This document shows, piece by piece, positions 1-12,807 of a stretch of DNA of 64,000 bases (position 1 is its first letter; each line of letters starts with the position of its first letter). A program made the translations under genes and the position numbers. This DNA comes from Pomphorhynchus laevis. Lineage: Eukaryota > Acanthocephala > Palaeacanthocephala > Echinorhynchida > Pomphorhynchidae. Where the stretch lies: NCBI GenBank assembly GCA_012934845.2, contig WNNJ02003713.1:1-64000 (forward strand), given 5' to 3'. Below the pieces are notes generated by a model. That model searched no databases and had not been told where the DNA came from. It worked only from the letters and a program-made list of their open reading frames with translations.

Positions 1-1010
1 CAATAGTTGTTATTATATAGTTATGCTTTAATTTAGTAAGTTCTGTATACATATCTTTATTAATTTGATCTTTCCTTTTATAATTGTTTGTTATTTTCAT
101 TTTCTTTCTAATTTTATCTAATATATAAGTTTTCCAAATGTTTATCTTTGATGTATTTAAGCTTTTACCATTAATCAGTTTACCAATGTTAGCATTAAAG
201 TCATTATATAACGAATTGTAAGTTTTATTTTTATTGTTATAAAAATAAAATTATTAAATTATTTTTCTTGATTCACCTTTTACAATTAATTCTAGATTAT
301 TAGTACATATATTTCATTTAATTTATTTAAATTAAGACTTTTGCAATTGCATTCTGATTCTAATATTTCTAATTATAATTACAAATTTTTCGTCGTAAAA
401 GCGATAACAGCTTATACCTTTATCTAGAAATACGGCAACATTTTGAGGAATATTTGTACTTAAATCTGATTCTACTTCATTTCTTTTAGAATTATTTAAA
501 AGTCTACCTTTATTTATATTATATATACATTTATTAATGAAGTTTATGGTTAATGTATATTTTATATTGTTATTATTAACATTTATTTTACGATTATAGT
601 ATTTTGTATTACAATAACTGTCTATTGTACAATTTAGCATATCATAGTCGTTAATTAATTTTTGATTTATTGAACATATGATATCTTTAGAAAAACTTCT
701 TATATTTACATAAAGATCTTTTAGCCTATTATCTCTTAAAAGTTGTTTTAATATTTCTAATTGTTCATAAATATACTTATCCTTTTTAATATTTTTAAGT
801 CTATTTTTCTTATTCCTTTTATCACCATGACTTCTTGGTTTGCGTTTAACCGGATTATTATAATATAGTTGTTTATCATGTACTATACTACCTCTGCCAA
901 TTCCAGAATTGGCAGAGGTAGTAATATTTAATCTATATTTATACTTTTTTATAAAACGGATTTTTATTTTAAAAAATAAAATCAAACAGAAAATAATAAA
1001 GTTTATTAAT
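1..1010 (-). mobile_element. Naiad-type PLE fragment (linker to CxC region)
   Basis: A 217-codon open stretch (985 to 332) matches the segment of the fuller copy at 12.6-15.7 kb that joins the GIY-YIG endonuclease to the reverse transcriptase. It includes the NNPVKRKPRSHGDKRN block and the INFINKCI block. Bases 1-330 continue toward the RT fingers (equivalent of 14.2-14.6 kb) with frame damage. The upstream endonuclease is missing: the sequence folds back on itself at 887-922. This is a dead piece of a recently active family. Confidence 0.8.
887..922. repeat. Perfect 17-bp-arm palindrome at PLE fold-back
   Basis: The arms ACTACCTCTGCCAATTC (887-903) and its exact reverse complement (906-922) are separated by only 2 bases. 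In the intact copy (about 15.12-15.14 kb) the left arm continues into endonuclease coding sequence, so the right arm is new here. It looks like a snap-back or template-switch product at a 5' truncation point. Confidence 0.9.
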
Positions 1011-1079
1011 CAAAAAGAAATTTAATCAATAAAATTTTTATTCTTAATGGATAACGTACGTAAATTAGCACGAAACATA

Positions 1080-1800
1080 TTTTTGTATGATTATTTAATA
1101 TAAAATATAATACATTAAATAATGAAATTTTAAGAATTGCATATGTTAATATGATATTATTTAAGTAATTTAATATATACATATTTTTAGCTAGGTTCCT
1201 AGCTAAAAGGTGGGGAGAAGTTTAAGCGGAAACTTTTAATGGATAATTCTAACACTTTGTATTAGAATTTACTTCAATAAGTAATAAGTAATTACTTTAA
1301 TAATTTAAAGTTTTCTTCGTCAAACAGGATAGCAGTTCGATAATATTTACAAAAGTGAAAATGTAGATATTTTATCCAACTGTGTGATCCTTATGTTAAA
1401 TATGAAATTCGAAACAACTACAGAGATAATTAACTCTAATAATTTTTATTCAATTAGTGAGCACATTTATCCAGAAAGCCTTATTCTTAACAAAACCAAT
1501 ATTAATGATAAAGAAGGTGTATATCTGGATATGAACATTAAATTAACATTAACTAAAACTACTATTAATTTATGCCGTAAAGATGACATATTTAAATTTA
1601 CAAGAAACATATTTTTGCATGATCATTCATGCATACCATTTAATATAAAATATAATACATTAAATAATGAAATTTTAAGAATTGCAACAATATGTAATGA
1701 TATTGGCTTTCTTCAAAATCATTTAAATATTTAATAGATACATATTTTAAACTAGGTTACTATAAAATAATAAATAATAATATAAAATAAAATAAAAATA
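1080..1800 (+). mobile_element. Naiad-type PLE RT thumb fragment, plus strand
   Basis: The open stretch 1384-1734 encodes the RT C-terminal part downstream of the YIDD box (SISEHIYPESL, then YLDMNIKLTLTKTTINL, then IPFNIKYNTLNNEILRIATICNDIGF), nearly identical to the minus-strand copies. It is inverted relative to the fragment at 1-1010. A shorter duplicate of the same coding piece lies at about 1070-1190. The normal 3' structured tail is not present; the sequence decays into A-rich DNA after 1740. Confidence 0.8.
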
Positions 1801-1899
1801 TATAAAATAATCAGAAAATAGTAAAGTGTATAAATAAACACAAAAAGAAAAGGATAAAATCAAAAAAAAACAATAAAATATATAAATCAAAAAAAATAT

Positions 1900-3390
1900 T
1901 TTTAAAAATAAAAATGACGTTTATTTAATAGAAATAGTTTAATCAATAACTAAACAAAAACTTGTAAAGGTTTTAATCATCATTTTTATCATTTTTGGTC
2001 GTGTATAAAGAGCCTTCTACAATACACAATTTGGTTGACACACTGTCACTTTGGTGATAATAAAAACGTAGACTAGAAAAATACATCAAACGTCATAAAC
2101 ATTTGGCAATACAAATATTTTTTCAATGAAATTTAATATATCATTATGTTCAATGAAACTTATCACTAGAATGTTAAAATTTTGAAGCTAAACGAAACGT
2201 ACGAAATGCGAACAGTGTTTACTTATCGAAACAGTAAATACTTCAACCTTTACACTTAAGATTTATTACAATTATAAAATGAAGGTTTCAAGCATATCTG
2301 GAAAACTATCTTGTAAGCTTGTCTTGAAATTAGATTTTTTAATTCAATTTTATTAATGCCGTTTATATGATCTCTAAAGTAAAATTCCAAATTAAAACAA
2401 TGAATCAGAATCAATTATTTTTTACTTTATAATAAAAATTATAAATTAATTATATTTTAATTAACATTGAAAATGAAAATGTTTGGAATATCAACATTTT
2501 TAAATAATAAATTTATTTTGTTATATAAAATAAATATTATATTATAAATATAATATTATAATATTATATTATAATATTTATAATATTTATATTATAAATT
2601 TAATATGTCAAAATAGATACAGTTATTTATTAACAGTATCGTATTTTAAAATAAAATATTAAAAAATTAATATTTGTAATTAATATGTAAAAAATTAATA
2701 TTAATATAATTTTAATATTAATAAAATATTAAAATTAATATTAATTAGTTAAAAAATTAAATATAAAATATAAATTATTAAAATATTATTAAAATATTTA
2801 AAAGGCTCAAGTGATAAATTTTGATGGATTTAAAATAATTTACTGTGTAAAATTGATAATAACATTAAAAATTATCATAAAAATGACTAATCTATTCATA
2901 AAAAATTATCTTATAAAAATTCTGAATTATAAAAAGATCTTAAGATTAAAATATTTATATCTTTACACGTAAGTTAATTACAATAATATACATTTATGTA
3001 TATTATTATTTCTGCCTGCAGAACATCAGCACAAAAATTTAATTAAATACAACCGTATTGCCTTCTTTATATAGATGAGTTATGAACAGTTTTGAAAGGC
3101 GACAAAATTTATAAACAACGAATTGATTATGCAATTCTAACAAATGCATCGCAAGTACTTGTGCTAAAGACAGACGAACATAATATGCATATAATATCTG
3201 TAAACGTAGATTCACTTTGCTTAATCCAATCTATACAATTTTAATTTTGAATGGATTTATGATTTTGACGACTTTCAGAATAGATTGCATATATATCGAC
3301 AACATATTTATATAAAATAAAAATAAACTTGAATTGCATGATGACGATTGATTGCAAGAATGACAATTAGAGTAGAACAATTTAAATCGA
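1900..3390. other. AT-rich intergenic DNA, no gene seen
   Basis: No open frame, RNA gene or recognisable element is visible. 2500-2770 is almost pure A/T with short TAATATTATA-type repeats. 2000-2330 and 3000-3340 are slightly less AT-rich but do not match anything else in the window. Confidence 0.5.
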
Positions 3391-3393
3391 ACT

Positions 3394-5330
3394 AATCAGC
3401 TAACTGAGTCTATGTATTTAATATAATTATAAACAAAACAATAATGCTAAATCAAAATTTAATAATTAAATATTAAAATTAATAATTGATTTAGATTTTC
3501 TATAATTTAAATCAAGTTAAAATAAAAAATTGAAATTTAAAATAAACGTCATTTTTATGAATTGACTAATAAATAACAAACGTTGTATCAGAATAAGAAT
3601 TAGAGATCATCAGGAGGAACTGCTATGCTACCAGATTTCGGCCCCTAACTCCTCTTCCCAACATAGCAGCGGGGCCAAATACATGCTAATGAAGTATTTC
3701 CTCTGAAAAAACCATCTAGTATCTTATTATAATACAAAGTATATTATTTATTATCAATCCATAAAAATTTGCCACTTATGTGTTTAAATTTATTCTTTAT
3801 ATTATTGAGTTGGTTTATATATTTTACAATTTTCTGTTTGATGTTATTTTTATAGTAACCTAGTTTAAAATATGTATCTATTAAATTATTTAAATGATTT
3901 TGAAGAAAGCCAATATCATTACATATTGTTGCAATTCTTAAAATTTTATTATTTAATGTATTATATTTTATATTATATGGTATGCATGAATGATCATGCA
4001 AAAATATGTTTCTTGTAAATTTAAATATGTCATCTTTACGATATAAATTAATAGTAGTTTTAGTTAATGTTAATTTAATGTTCATATCTAGATATACACC
4101 TTCTTTATCATTAATATTGGTTTTGTTAAGAATAAGGCTTTCTGGATAAATGTGCTCACTAATTGAATAAAAATTATTAGAGTTAAATACACATATATCA
4201 TCAATGTATCAAAACATATATTTCATATATTTATATAGTTTAGATTTATTTTTTAAACAGTTATGAACAAATTAATATTCTATAAAGCTTAAAAACAAGT
4301 CAGCTACAATTGGGCTACTATTACCAACCATTGGAACACCTTTTACTTGTCTAAATATAGATGTCCTTACTTTTAAATAATTTTCATTTATCGAAATATT
4401 TAAGGATTCTAATAATTCAATTTTATCCATGTGTTTATATTTACTTAATGGTTTAATTTTTGTTAGATAGGCGTTATAGTTATTATAACATTTATGTATA
4501 CCTTTTTCCGAATATAAGATTAATTAATTTTTCTAATGCATCTTAAATATTTGCTAAATCTAGATCTGTATATAGCGTACTAAATCGTACGTATTTTATT
4601 TATTATATTTATTCCTTTGAGTGTTCTAAAAATTCTTTTGTAGAATTGATACTGAAATTGTGTTTTATACCAGTATTAATTTCGATTACCTTGCAATATT
4701 TTTTAAAATGTGCTTTAATTACTTTAAGTATTTTATTCATATAGACAGAAAGTAGTTTTAATGTACATTTAAACACACTACATATGAACCTAGGTTTTAT
4801 TGGATTTTTATGTAATTTCTGATTTCAATAGAATTGATTTTACTGTCGAGGAATAGTTTATATGCCTCGTAGAGATTTAGGTTTGAGGAAATATGATTGA
4901 AATCGACACTCAGTTTGTAAAACAGGATAAAATAGTAGTTTAAATTAAGCGTTATTATCCAAAATTATTCTCTTTCTAATAGTTTTTGATTTAAAATTGA
5001 CTTATGTTCTTCAATATGTTCTAAAATATATAATTTACCGTTTTTAATATCATGTCCAATTAATCTCATATGCTTATGAAATATAGTTTGACTATTATGA
5101 CGTATATTATATGTGTTGCCTAAACCTAATTTTTAACATTTGATATCTTTTTCCAATATATTGCAATCCACATGTACATTGTATTAGATACACTACACCT
5201 GCGGTATTGCAGTTACAATTATTATTAATATTTAATGAAAAACGTTTGTTTGTCGTTACAAAGCAATTATTATTTATAACATCACAAGCTTTACAAATTT
5301 GTCTGTTAAATTATAAAATAATTATTTGTC
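3394..5330 (-). mobile_element. Naiad-type PLE copy 4, internally deleted
   Basis: Read on the minus strand from 5330: a GIY-YIG endonuclease remnant (about 5300-4960, matching 15.1-15.5 kb), then a jump into the RT (from about 4860), then the RT thumb open from 4208 to 3744. The 3' untranslated structured module follows (3700-3590), and the terminal tail ends at the AATCAGCTAACTGAGTCT motif (3394). The CxC and fingers region between endonuclease and RT has been lost. The codon just before the YIDD box is TGA (4209-4211 on plus), as in copies 1 and 2. The thumb differs from copies 1 and 2 at about 6 of 113 residues but stays open, so this is an older but well-kept copy. Confidence 0.8.
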
Positions 5331-5424
5331 AAATTATAAAATAAATAATTTATAGTTTCTAATGAAATAATTTATAGTTTTTTACTCTGAATTAATTCAG
5401 AGTTAATTCATCAATCAAATCAGC

Positions 5425-5880
5425 TAACTGAGTCTACGTATTTAATATAATTATAAAATAAACAAAACATAATAATGCTAAATCAAAATTTAATAATTAA
5501 ATAATAAATAATTGTTATAAGATTTTCTATAATTTAAATCAAGTTTAAATTTTAATAGCAATTTAAAATAATTCAAATCAGCTAACTGAGTCTACGTATT
5601 TAATATAATTTGTAAAATAAACAAAACATAATAATGCTAAATCAAAATTTAATAATTAAATAATAAATAATTGTTTTTAGATTTTCTATAATTTAAATCA
5701 AGTTAAAATAAAAAATTGAAATTTGAAAAGTCAATTTTTATTAATTGACTAATAAATAACAGACGACGTGTCAGATTTAGGATTAGAGGTCATTAGGATG
5801 AACTGCTATGTTTGATGGATTTAAATATTAGATTTTGGCACGTTTTCTTTGCCATAACACACTAGCTAGGCTAATTGCAT
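5425..5880 (-). repeat. Two tandem PLE 3'-tail modules
   Basis: Two copies of the terminal tail starting with AATCAGCTAACTGAGTCT lie head to tail (5425-5575 and 5577-5880). The first stops before the structured module. The second runs into a decayed version of it (GAACTGCTATG at about 5800). These are pseudo-LTR-like tails left by tandem insertions, without coding sequence. Confidence 0.75.
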
Positions 5881-5949
5881 ACTGATACATTATTTGAGAA
5901 ATATACATTGCAACATTAATTAAAAATTTACCCTTGATAATTGCTGTCG

Positions 5950-6460
5950 ATTGAAATTTGTATATAATATTAACAGATAAATATATTATTATATATATTA
6001 CTGACAGTATTACATTACTGACAATTGATAAAATGAATGGCCGAGTATATAAATCTGTTACTAATATAATAATATATTATATTAATAATATAATATATTA
6101 TATTATTAATATATATATTAAAATTCGTATATTATATTTGTAATCATGTTCGTATATTATATTTGTAAAATAATATATAATATTATATGTAATATATAAT
6201 ATATTCGTGTAATATTATCCAAATATATTATATTTATATTAATATATTATATTAATATTCGTATATTATATTTGTAAAATAATATATAATATTATATGTA
6301 ATATATAATATATTCGTATAATATTATCCAAATATATTATATTTATATAATATTATAAATATAATATTATATATTATATACAAATTTATATTATACAAAT
6401 TTATAATTTATATACAAATTTATATTAAATTTGTATATAATATTAACAGATAAATATATC
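5950..6460. repeat. Duplicated AT-rich repeat block
   Basis: Nearly pure A/T DNA. A segment of about 100 bp starting TTCGTATATTATATTTG is present twice in tandem (about 6150-6250 and 6257-6352), and a third related phrase (TTTGTATATAATATTAACAG) occurs at about 5957 and 6430. No coding is supported; the open frame at 5958-6143 is only low-complexity sequence. Confidence 0.6.
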
Positions 6461-6479
6461 ATGTGTTCATTTTATCTGC

Positions 6480-7200
6480 AAATAAGATTTTTATAATTTA
6501 AATCAAGTTAAAATAAATAATTGAAATTTAAAAAGTCATTATTTTGAATTTACTAATAAATAACAGACGTTGTATCAGAATAAGAATTAGAGGTCATCAA
6601 GAGGAACTGCTATAATATCAGGTTTTAAAACATTTCTCGACCCAACATACAGCAAAGCAGTAGCATCTGATAAAAACTAAATTGATAAATTTAGTTTTTG
6701 ATCAAGTTAAAACTAACTTGATCAATTTTTACCACAAATTTTTATATATAAACGTTTTCATATAATCATAAATTATTAAAATGTTAATATTAAATAAATA
6801 ATCTTAAATAAATTATTTAAATGTTTATATTAAATAAATAATCTTAGATAGATTATTTATATGTTAATATTGAATAAATAATCTCAAATAGATTATATAT
6901 GTTAATCTTAACAAAACATAATAATGCTTATTCAAAATTTAATAATTAAATAATAAATAATTGTTTTTAGATTTTTTATAATTTAAATCAAGTTAAAAAA
7001 ATCAAAATTTAAGATAAAAGTTAATTTTTATGAATTGACTAATAAATAACAGACGTTGTATCAGAATAAGAATTAGAGGTCATCAGGAGGAACTGCTATG
7101 CTATCAGGTTTCGGCCCCTAAGTCCTCTACCCAGCATAGCAGCGGGGCCAATCTTATTCGAACTTATTCTAATACAAAGTATATTACAAATTTTTATATA
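6480..7200 (-). repeat. PLE 3'-tail modules
   Basis: Two further tail modules: 6480-6665 (structured module partly decayed) and 6905-7195. In the second the pseudoknot stems are intact: a 9-bp CTGCTATGC/GCATAGCAG stem and GGCCCC/GGGGCC. Between them are two short-spacer hairpins (about 6670-6725; GATCAAGTTA with its complement, spacer 4). Confidence 0.7.
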
Positions 7201-7271
7201 TAAACGTTTTCATATAATCATAAATATTGTATAGTAATGATCTCAATAAAATTATTATCATTATTATATGA

Positions 7272-8430
7272 TTAAATCAGCTAGCTGAGTCTACGTATTG
7301 TAAATTATAAAATAAACAAAACATAAGAATGCTAAATCAAAATTTAATAATTAAATAATAAAATTAATAATTGTTTTTAGATTTTCTATAATTTAAATCA
7401 AGTTAAAATAAAAAATGAAATTTTAAATAAACGTCATTTTTATGAATTGACTAATAAATAACAGACGTTGTATCAGAAAAAGAATTAGAGGTCATCAGGA
7501 GGAACTGCTATGCTATCAGGTTTCGGCCCCTATACCTCGACCCGACACAGCAGCGGAGCCAAATACGTGTTAAAGACGTATTTCCTCTGATGAAATTTGA
7601 TTATATAGTATCTTATTCTAATACAAAGTATATTATTTATTATTCATCCATAAAACTTTCCCGCTAATGATTTTAAATTAGATTTTAATAATTTTGTGTT
7701 GATTTATATATTTTCTGTTTGTTGGTATTTTTATAGTAACTTAGTTTAAAATATGTATATATTCAATTATTTAAATATCGTTAAAAAATACCAATATCGT
7801 TACAAATTTTTATAGAAAATCAATATCGTTACAAACTGTTCCAATTCTTAAAATTTTATTATTTAATGTATTATTTTGAATATTATATGGAATGCATGAA
7901 TGCTTTTGCAAAAATATGCTTCTTGTATGTTTAAACATGTCATTACGATATAAATTAAAAGTAGTTTAACTTGATGTTAATTTAATGTTCATATCTAGAT
8001 ATATACTTTCTTTATCATTAATATTGGTTTTATTAAGAATGAGGCTACTTGAATAAATTTGTTCGCTTATTGAATAAAAATTGCTAAAATTAAATACACA
8101 TACATCATCAATGCATCGAAACATATATTTCATATCTTTATATAAACAAATTCATATTCTATAAAGCTTAAAAACAAGTAAGCTATAATTGGGCTACTAT
8201 TACCTCCATTGAAACACTTTAATTTGTTTAAATATAGATGTTTCTACCTTTAAATAATTTCGATTTATTAAAATATTTATGGATTCTAATAATTAAATTC
8301 AATCCCTATATTTATATTTACTTGATGGTTTAATTTTTGTTAGATATGCGTTATAGTTATTATATCATATATGTGTATATCCTTTTCCGAATATAAGATT
8401 CATTAATTTTTCTAATGCATCTTAAAAATA
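7272..8430 (-). mobile_element. Naiad-type PLE copy 3, degraded RT
   Basis: The tail starts at AATCAGCTAGCTGAGTCTACG (7272), the structured module is at 7480-7600, and a heavily mutated RT thumb-to-palm region follows to 8430. Many small indels break the frame. The codon before the IDD box is CGA (Arg; 8116-8118 on plus), not TGA as in copies 1, 2 and 4. In the module, hairpin AAATACGT/ACGTATTT is a compensatory variant of AAATACAT/ATGTATTT. Confidence 0.75.
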
Positions 8431-8432
8431 AA

Positions 8433-8465
8433 ACATCAAATTGTACGTTTTGTACAATTTGATGT
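8433..8465. repeat. 14-bp-arm perfect palindrome
   Basis: ACATCAAATTGTAC (8433-8446) and its exact complement (8452-8465) are separated by 5 bases. It lies exactly at the truncated 5' edge of the PLE copy ending at about 8430, again pairing a truncation point with a fold-back. Confidence 0.85.
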
Positions 8466-8469
8466 ATTT

Positions 8470-10620
8470 AATGTATTTATTAAATTGTATTTTTATATTA
8501 AAAAATATATTTTTAAACCAAAAATATTCTCAAAAAATCATTAAGTAATAATTCTAATTTTTAATAATTAGAATTATTAATACATAATTCTAATTATGTA
8601 TTAATATGCAATCACATTTTTATATCATAAATATACTTATGTTTAAAATCTTATCCATAAGATGCATAAAATTAGTAATTCATAATTTTAATTATGATAA
8701 AAATCTAATATGTTAGATTTAATTTATGTCAATTTATCAATTTTTGCGTCAATTCTCAATTTTAAAAGTAAAATTCCTGCATTTTAATTAAATAAAATAT
8801 TTATATTAAATATTAAATTAAAATATTTATTTAAAATAACTTATGTTGATTATTGTTTTAATTCGAAATTTGGAGCAGGATCAGTGAAGTTTAATTTATT
8901 TTTATATTTTGCTTGCTATTATCAAGACGGCGATGCTTGCTCGAATAATAGCAGCGCTTTATGCGCAATCGCCGAAGTTTCATTGTTTCGTCAAGTTAGT
9001 GACGTGGACTCGGCGACTTGCAAGAAAATGAACAATTGAATCTTTGTATTCTAGAACATTTGACAACACAAATATCAATAAAAAGAACGTACGAAAGAAA
9101 TTAGGATTAAAATAAAGCAAAATGTGGTTCTTTCAATCCTATCAGTATCACCGTACAATCAGCGTGGGTTGACCTCATCAACAGTGAGCCCACGCCTACA
9201 TTCGCTCTATTATCATGAATTACAATAAAAACTATTTTTTATTGTTATTTTATTTTTAATTAATTCGCCTCTAGTATTTTTCTATCCAACCAATTCAATA
9301 AAGAATTATTGGAGCTGGATCAAAGAAAATATGATTTTTTTATTTGATATTTCGTTAACCTCTATTAGCATCTTCAGAATATTGAAATATTTAATATTCT
9401 TTTAGTTAAAAGTTACAAAAATTATAGCAGTTGAAATAATACATGAAATAAAAAAATCATTTTAGTGTTTTTGCATTGAGATATAAGGTTGGTAATCCAC
9501 ACTGATTACGTGGATTTAAAATTTAAAGATAAAAGCTCAAAACGATGTTTAGAGGTAGCAAATTAACAGATCATTCAATGTAATTATTTAAATCGTTTGA
9601 ACATACCTAAATTAGCATAGAAGAACATCTAACATTGCAAACAAGTACCAATAAAGTAGAACAGTAACAGAAAAGAGCAATACTTGCCCTAAAAAATGTC
9701 TCCTTTTTGTATATTGTGCAAAATGGCAAATATTTGCAAAACTACAATTGTTGTCTTATTTGTTCGCTGTTTTTTTTTGAAAAATAAACCCTTGAGACTG
9801 CTTAACTGTTAAGCTGATCTAGATTGCGCGTAAGTGCAATTTTCAGGACAGACGGGTGGAAAATGTGGTAACGATTCGGCTTGGATAGAACAATTAACAA
9901 TACCGAATTTAGCCTAGAAAAAGCATTCATACACATGATAAAGAAATACATTGAGATCACAATGAGGATAAAGAATGTCAACATCATTATTCGCAAAAAA
10001 TAAGTAAAAGCCGCAGCAGCTTTAACATAAATTATTATGCAGTTACATTATGATAGAGATGACGAAATAGATGGCTGTGCAGATGAAACAAAATATAGAA
10101 ATAAGGATCAAAATATACAATTTCCATGTTCAGCTCTGATGGAATTACGCTGTTAATTGATTTATTTGCTCTGTTCATATAAGAACAGTCGTTGAATATA
10201 CGACAATACATGAAGATTATTAATTTACCTGTTGATCAATGGAATTACTACACACTAAAATGTATTGCTGATAAATACAAAGATAATACTCTAAATAATA
10301 AAATATGATACATGCATTTACAAAAGAACATATAACTTCGGAGTGGGTGTACTGGGTTTAGCTAAATTTGATAGTATAGGGATCATTCTAGAAATTACTT
10401 ATTTAAATCTGGCTTGGCCAAAAATTTCTATTATATCATCACTTACTATCATCTACGAAAACTACTTGTTTACATCAAAATAAAATCTGCTGGTTATTGA
10501 TTATGTAATTAGGTTGTCGCATAATATATCGTAGTTTCCTAAATCGATTGCATTTAAGCCAGATAATTTATGTAAAATACGCCTAATTATCACTTTTTTA
10601 ATTATTTATCGCAATTCCTT
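8470..10620. other. Unassigned intergenic region
   Basis: No gene is supported. A less AT-rich island at about 8870-9200 contains a hairpin (GCGTGGG at about 9150 with CCCACGC at about 9180) and short open frames without recognisable motifs. The open frame 9802-9996 (minus) is hydrophobic at its start but has no family resemblance I can name. It may hold eroded transposon DNA. Confidence 0.4.
9301..9362 (-). repeat. Short dispersed repeat (copy A)
   Basis: The phrase around TCCAGCTCCAATAATTC, with a preceding AAATATCAA, occurs here in inverse orientation and also at 15900-15965 and 41549-41605. All three share about 60 bp with substitutions, so this is a small dispersed repeat or the end of a larger non-coding element. 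Confidence 0.6.
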
Positions 10621-10621
10621 A

Positions 10622-11045
10622 TCAAATCAGCTAACTAAAATAAACAAAGCATAATAATAAAATTTAAATTTATTCAGAATTTAATAATTTAATAATAAAA
10701 AATTGTTATAAGATTTTTTTTAATTTAAATCAAGTTAAAATAAAAAATTGAAATTTAAAATAAAATTCATTTTTATGAATTGACTAATAAATAATATACA
10801 AATAATATTCAATGATATACAATGTATGATAATAAGGATTAGGGGTCATCAGGAGAAATTGCTATGTTATAAGGTTTCGACCCCCATTCCTCGACTCAAC
10901 ATATCAGAGGGCCGAATACGCGCTAATGACGTATTTCCTCCGATGACATTTGATTTTATAATGCAAAGTATATTATTTATTATCCATCCATAAAAATTTC
11001 CCGCCAATTATTTTAAATTTATTTTATATTACTGTGTTTTATTAA
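10622..11045 (-). repeat. PLE 3'-tail module with short RT-proximal UTR
   Basis: A diverged tail (AATCAGCTAACT at 10622), decayed structured module (10830-10960) and the UTR adjoining the RT stop (ending ATCCATCCATAAAAATTT at about 10990). It abuts the next copy without that copy's own terminal tail. Confidence 0.7.
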
Positions 11046-11084
11046 TATTAAAAATATTATCTAAAAGAATATTATCTATAAGAA

Positions 11085-12560
11085 TCACATGTCATCAGGA
11101 TGAACTGCTATGCTATCAGGTTTCGGCCCCTAACTCCTCTACCCAACATATCAGCGGGGCCAAATACATGCTAATGATGTATTTCCTCTGATAAAACTAT
11201 CTAGTATCTTATTCTAATGCAAAGTATATTATTTATTATCCATCCATAAAAATTTGCCACTTAAGAGTTTAAATTTATTCTTTATATTATTGTGTTGATT
11301 TATATATTTTACTATTTTCTGCTTGATGTTATTTTTATAGTAACCTAGTTTAAAATATGTATCTATTAAATTATTTAAATGATTTTGAAGAAAGCCAATA
11401 TCATTACATATTGTTGCAATTCTTAAAATTTCATTATTTAATGTATTATATTTTATATTATATGGTATGCATGAATGCTCATGCAAAAATATGTTTCTTG
11501 TAAATTTAAATATGTCATCTTTACGATATAAATTAATAGTAGTTTTAGTTAATGTTAATTTAATGTTCATATCTAGATATACACCTTCTTTATCATTAAT
11601 ATTGGTTTTGTTCAGAATAAGGATACCTGAATAAATTTGTTTACTAATTGAATAAAACTTATTAGAGTTAAATACACATATATCATCAATGTATCAAAAC
11701 ATATATTTCATATATTTATATAGTTTAGATTTAGTTTTTACAGTTAGGAACAAATTCCAATTCAATAAAGTTTAAAAATAAGTCAGATATAATTGGGCTA
11801 CCATTACCACCCATTGGGACATCTTTTTATTTGTTTAAATACAGATATACCTACCTTTAAATAATTTTGATTTATTAAAATATTTAAGAATTCTAATAAT
11901 TCAATTTTATCCATATATTTATATTTATTGGATGGTTTAATTTTTGTTAGATATACGTTGTAGTTATTATATCATATATAGGTATATCATTTTCGAATAT
12001 AAGATTAATTAATTTTACTAACGCTTCTTTAATATCTAATAAATCTAAATTTGTATAAAGCGTACTAAAATCGTATGTATTTATATTTTGATAATTCATT
12101 ACTTTCGTCTGTTCTAAAAATTATTTTATAGAATTCTGAAATAGTGTTTAATACCAGTATTAATTTCGATTATCCTACAATATTTTTTAAAGTGTTCTTT
12201 AATTACTTTAAGTATTTTATTCATATAGACAGAAAGTGGTTTTAATGTACATTTAAACGCACTACATATGAACCTAGGTTTTATTGAATTTTTATCTAAA
12301 TTTAGATTCTAATATAATATTGGTATAGTTTTTTTATCTGATTCAATTTGTATACCCTTTTTATTCAATATTGAACAGTGACTTGTAATAATTGTTTCTA
12401 AACTTAACTCACTACGTTCATATGTTGGATTTACATTTAAATCATTAGAATTAACCTCTTTCATTAGTATATCATTATAAAGCTTTTTGCATATGAAAAC
12501 AAAGTTATTACTAGCTTTATTAATAGTTGTTATTATATAGTTATCCTTTAATTTAGTAAA
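11085..12560 (-). mobile_element. Naiad-type PLE copy 2, 5'-truncated
   Basis: Minus-strand RT from the fingers (KLKDNYIITTI-type region at about 12540) through palm and thumb to the stop at 11229, then the structured 3' module (11085-11210). It is nearly identical to copy 1 across the thumb and UTR. The codon before YIDD is TGA (11694-11696 on plus). Its truncated 5' edge is fused directly to the 3' tail of copy 1 at 12560, giving a head-to-tail array typical of PLE insertions. Confidence 0.85.
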
Positions 12561-12807
12561 TTAAATCAGCTAACTGAGTCTACGTATTGTTATATAATTA
12601 TAAAATAAACAAAACAATAATGCTAAATCAAAATTTTAATAATTAAATAATAAAATTAATAATTGTTTTTAGATTTTCTATAATTTAAATCAAGTTAAAA
12701 AATAAAAATAAAAATAAAAAATAAAAAATAAAATTTAAAATAAACGTCATTTTTATGAATTGACTAATAAATAACAGACGTTGTATCAGAATAAGAATTA
12801 GAGGTCA

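Noticed and set aside
5958-6143. AT-rich 61-codon open frame
   Set aside because: Low-complexity Ile/Tyr/Asn translation of A/T repeats.
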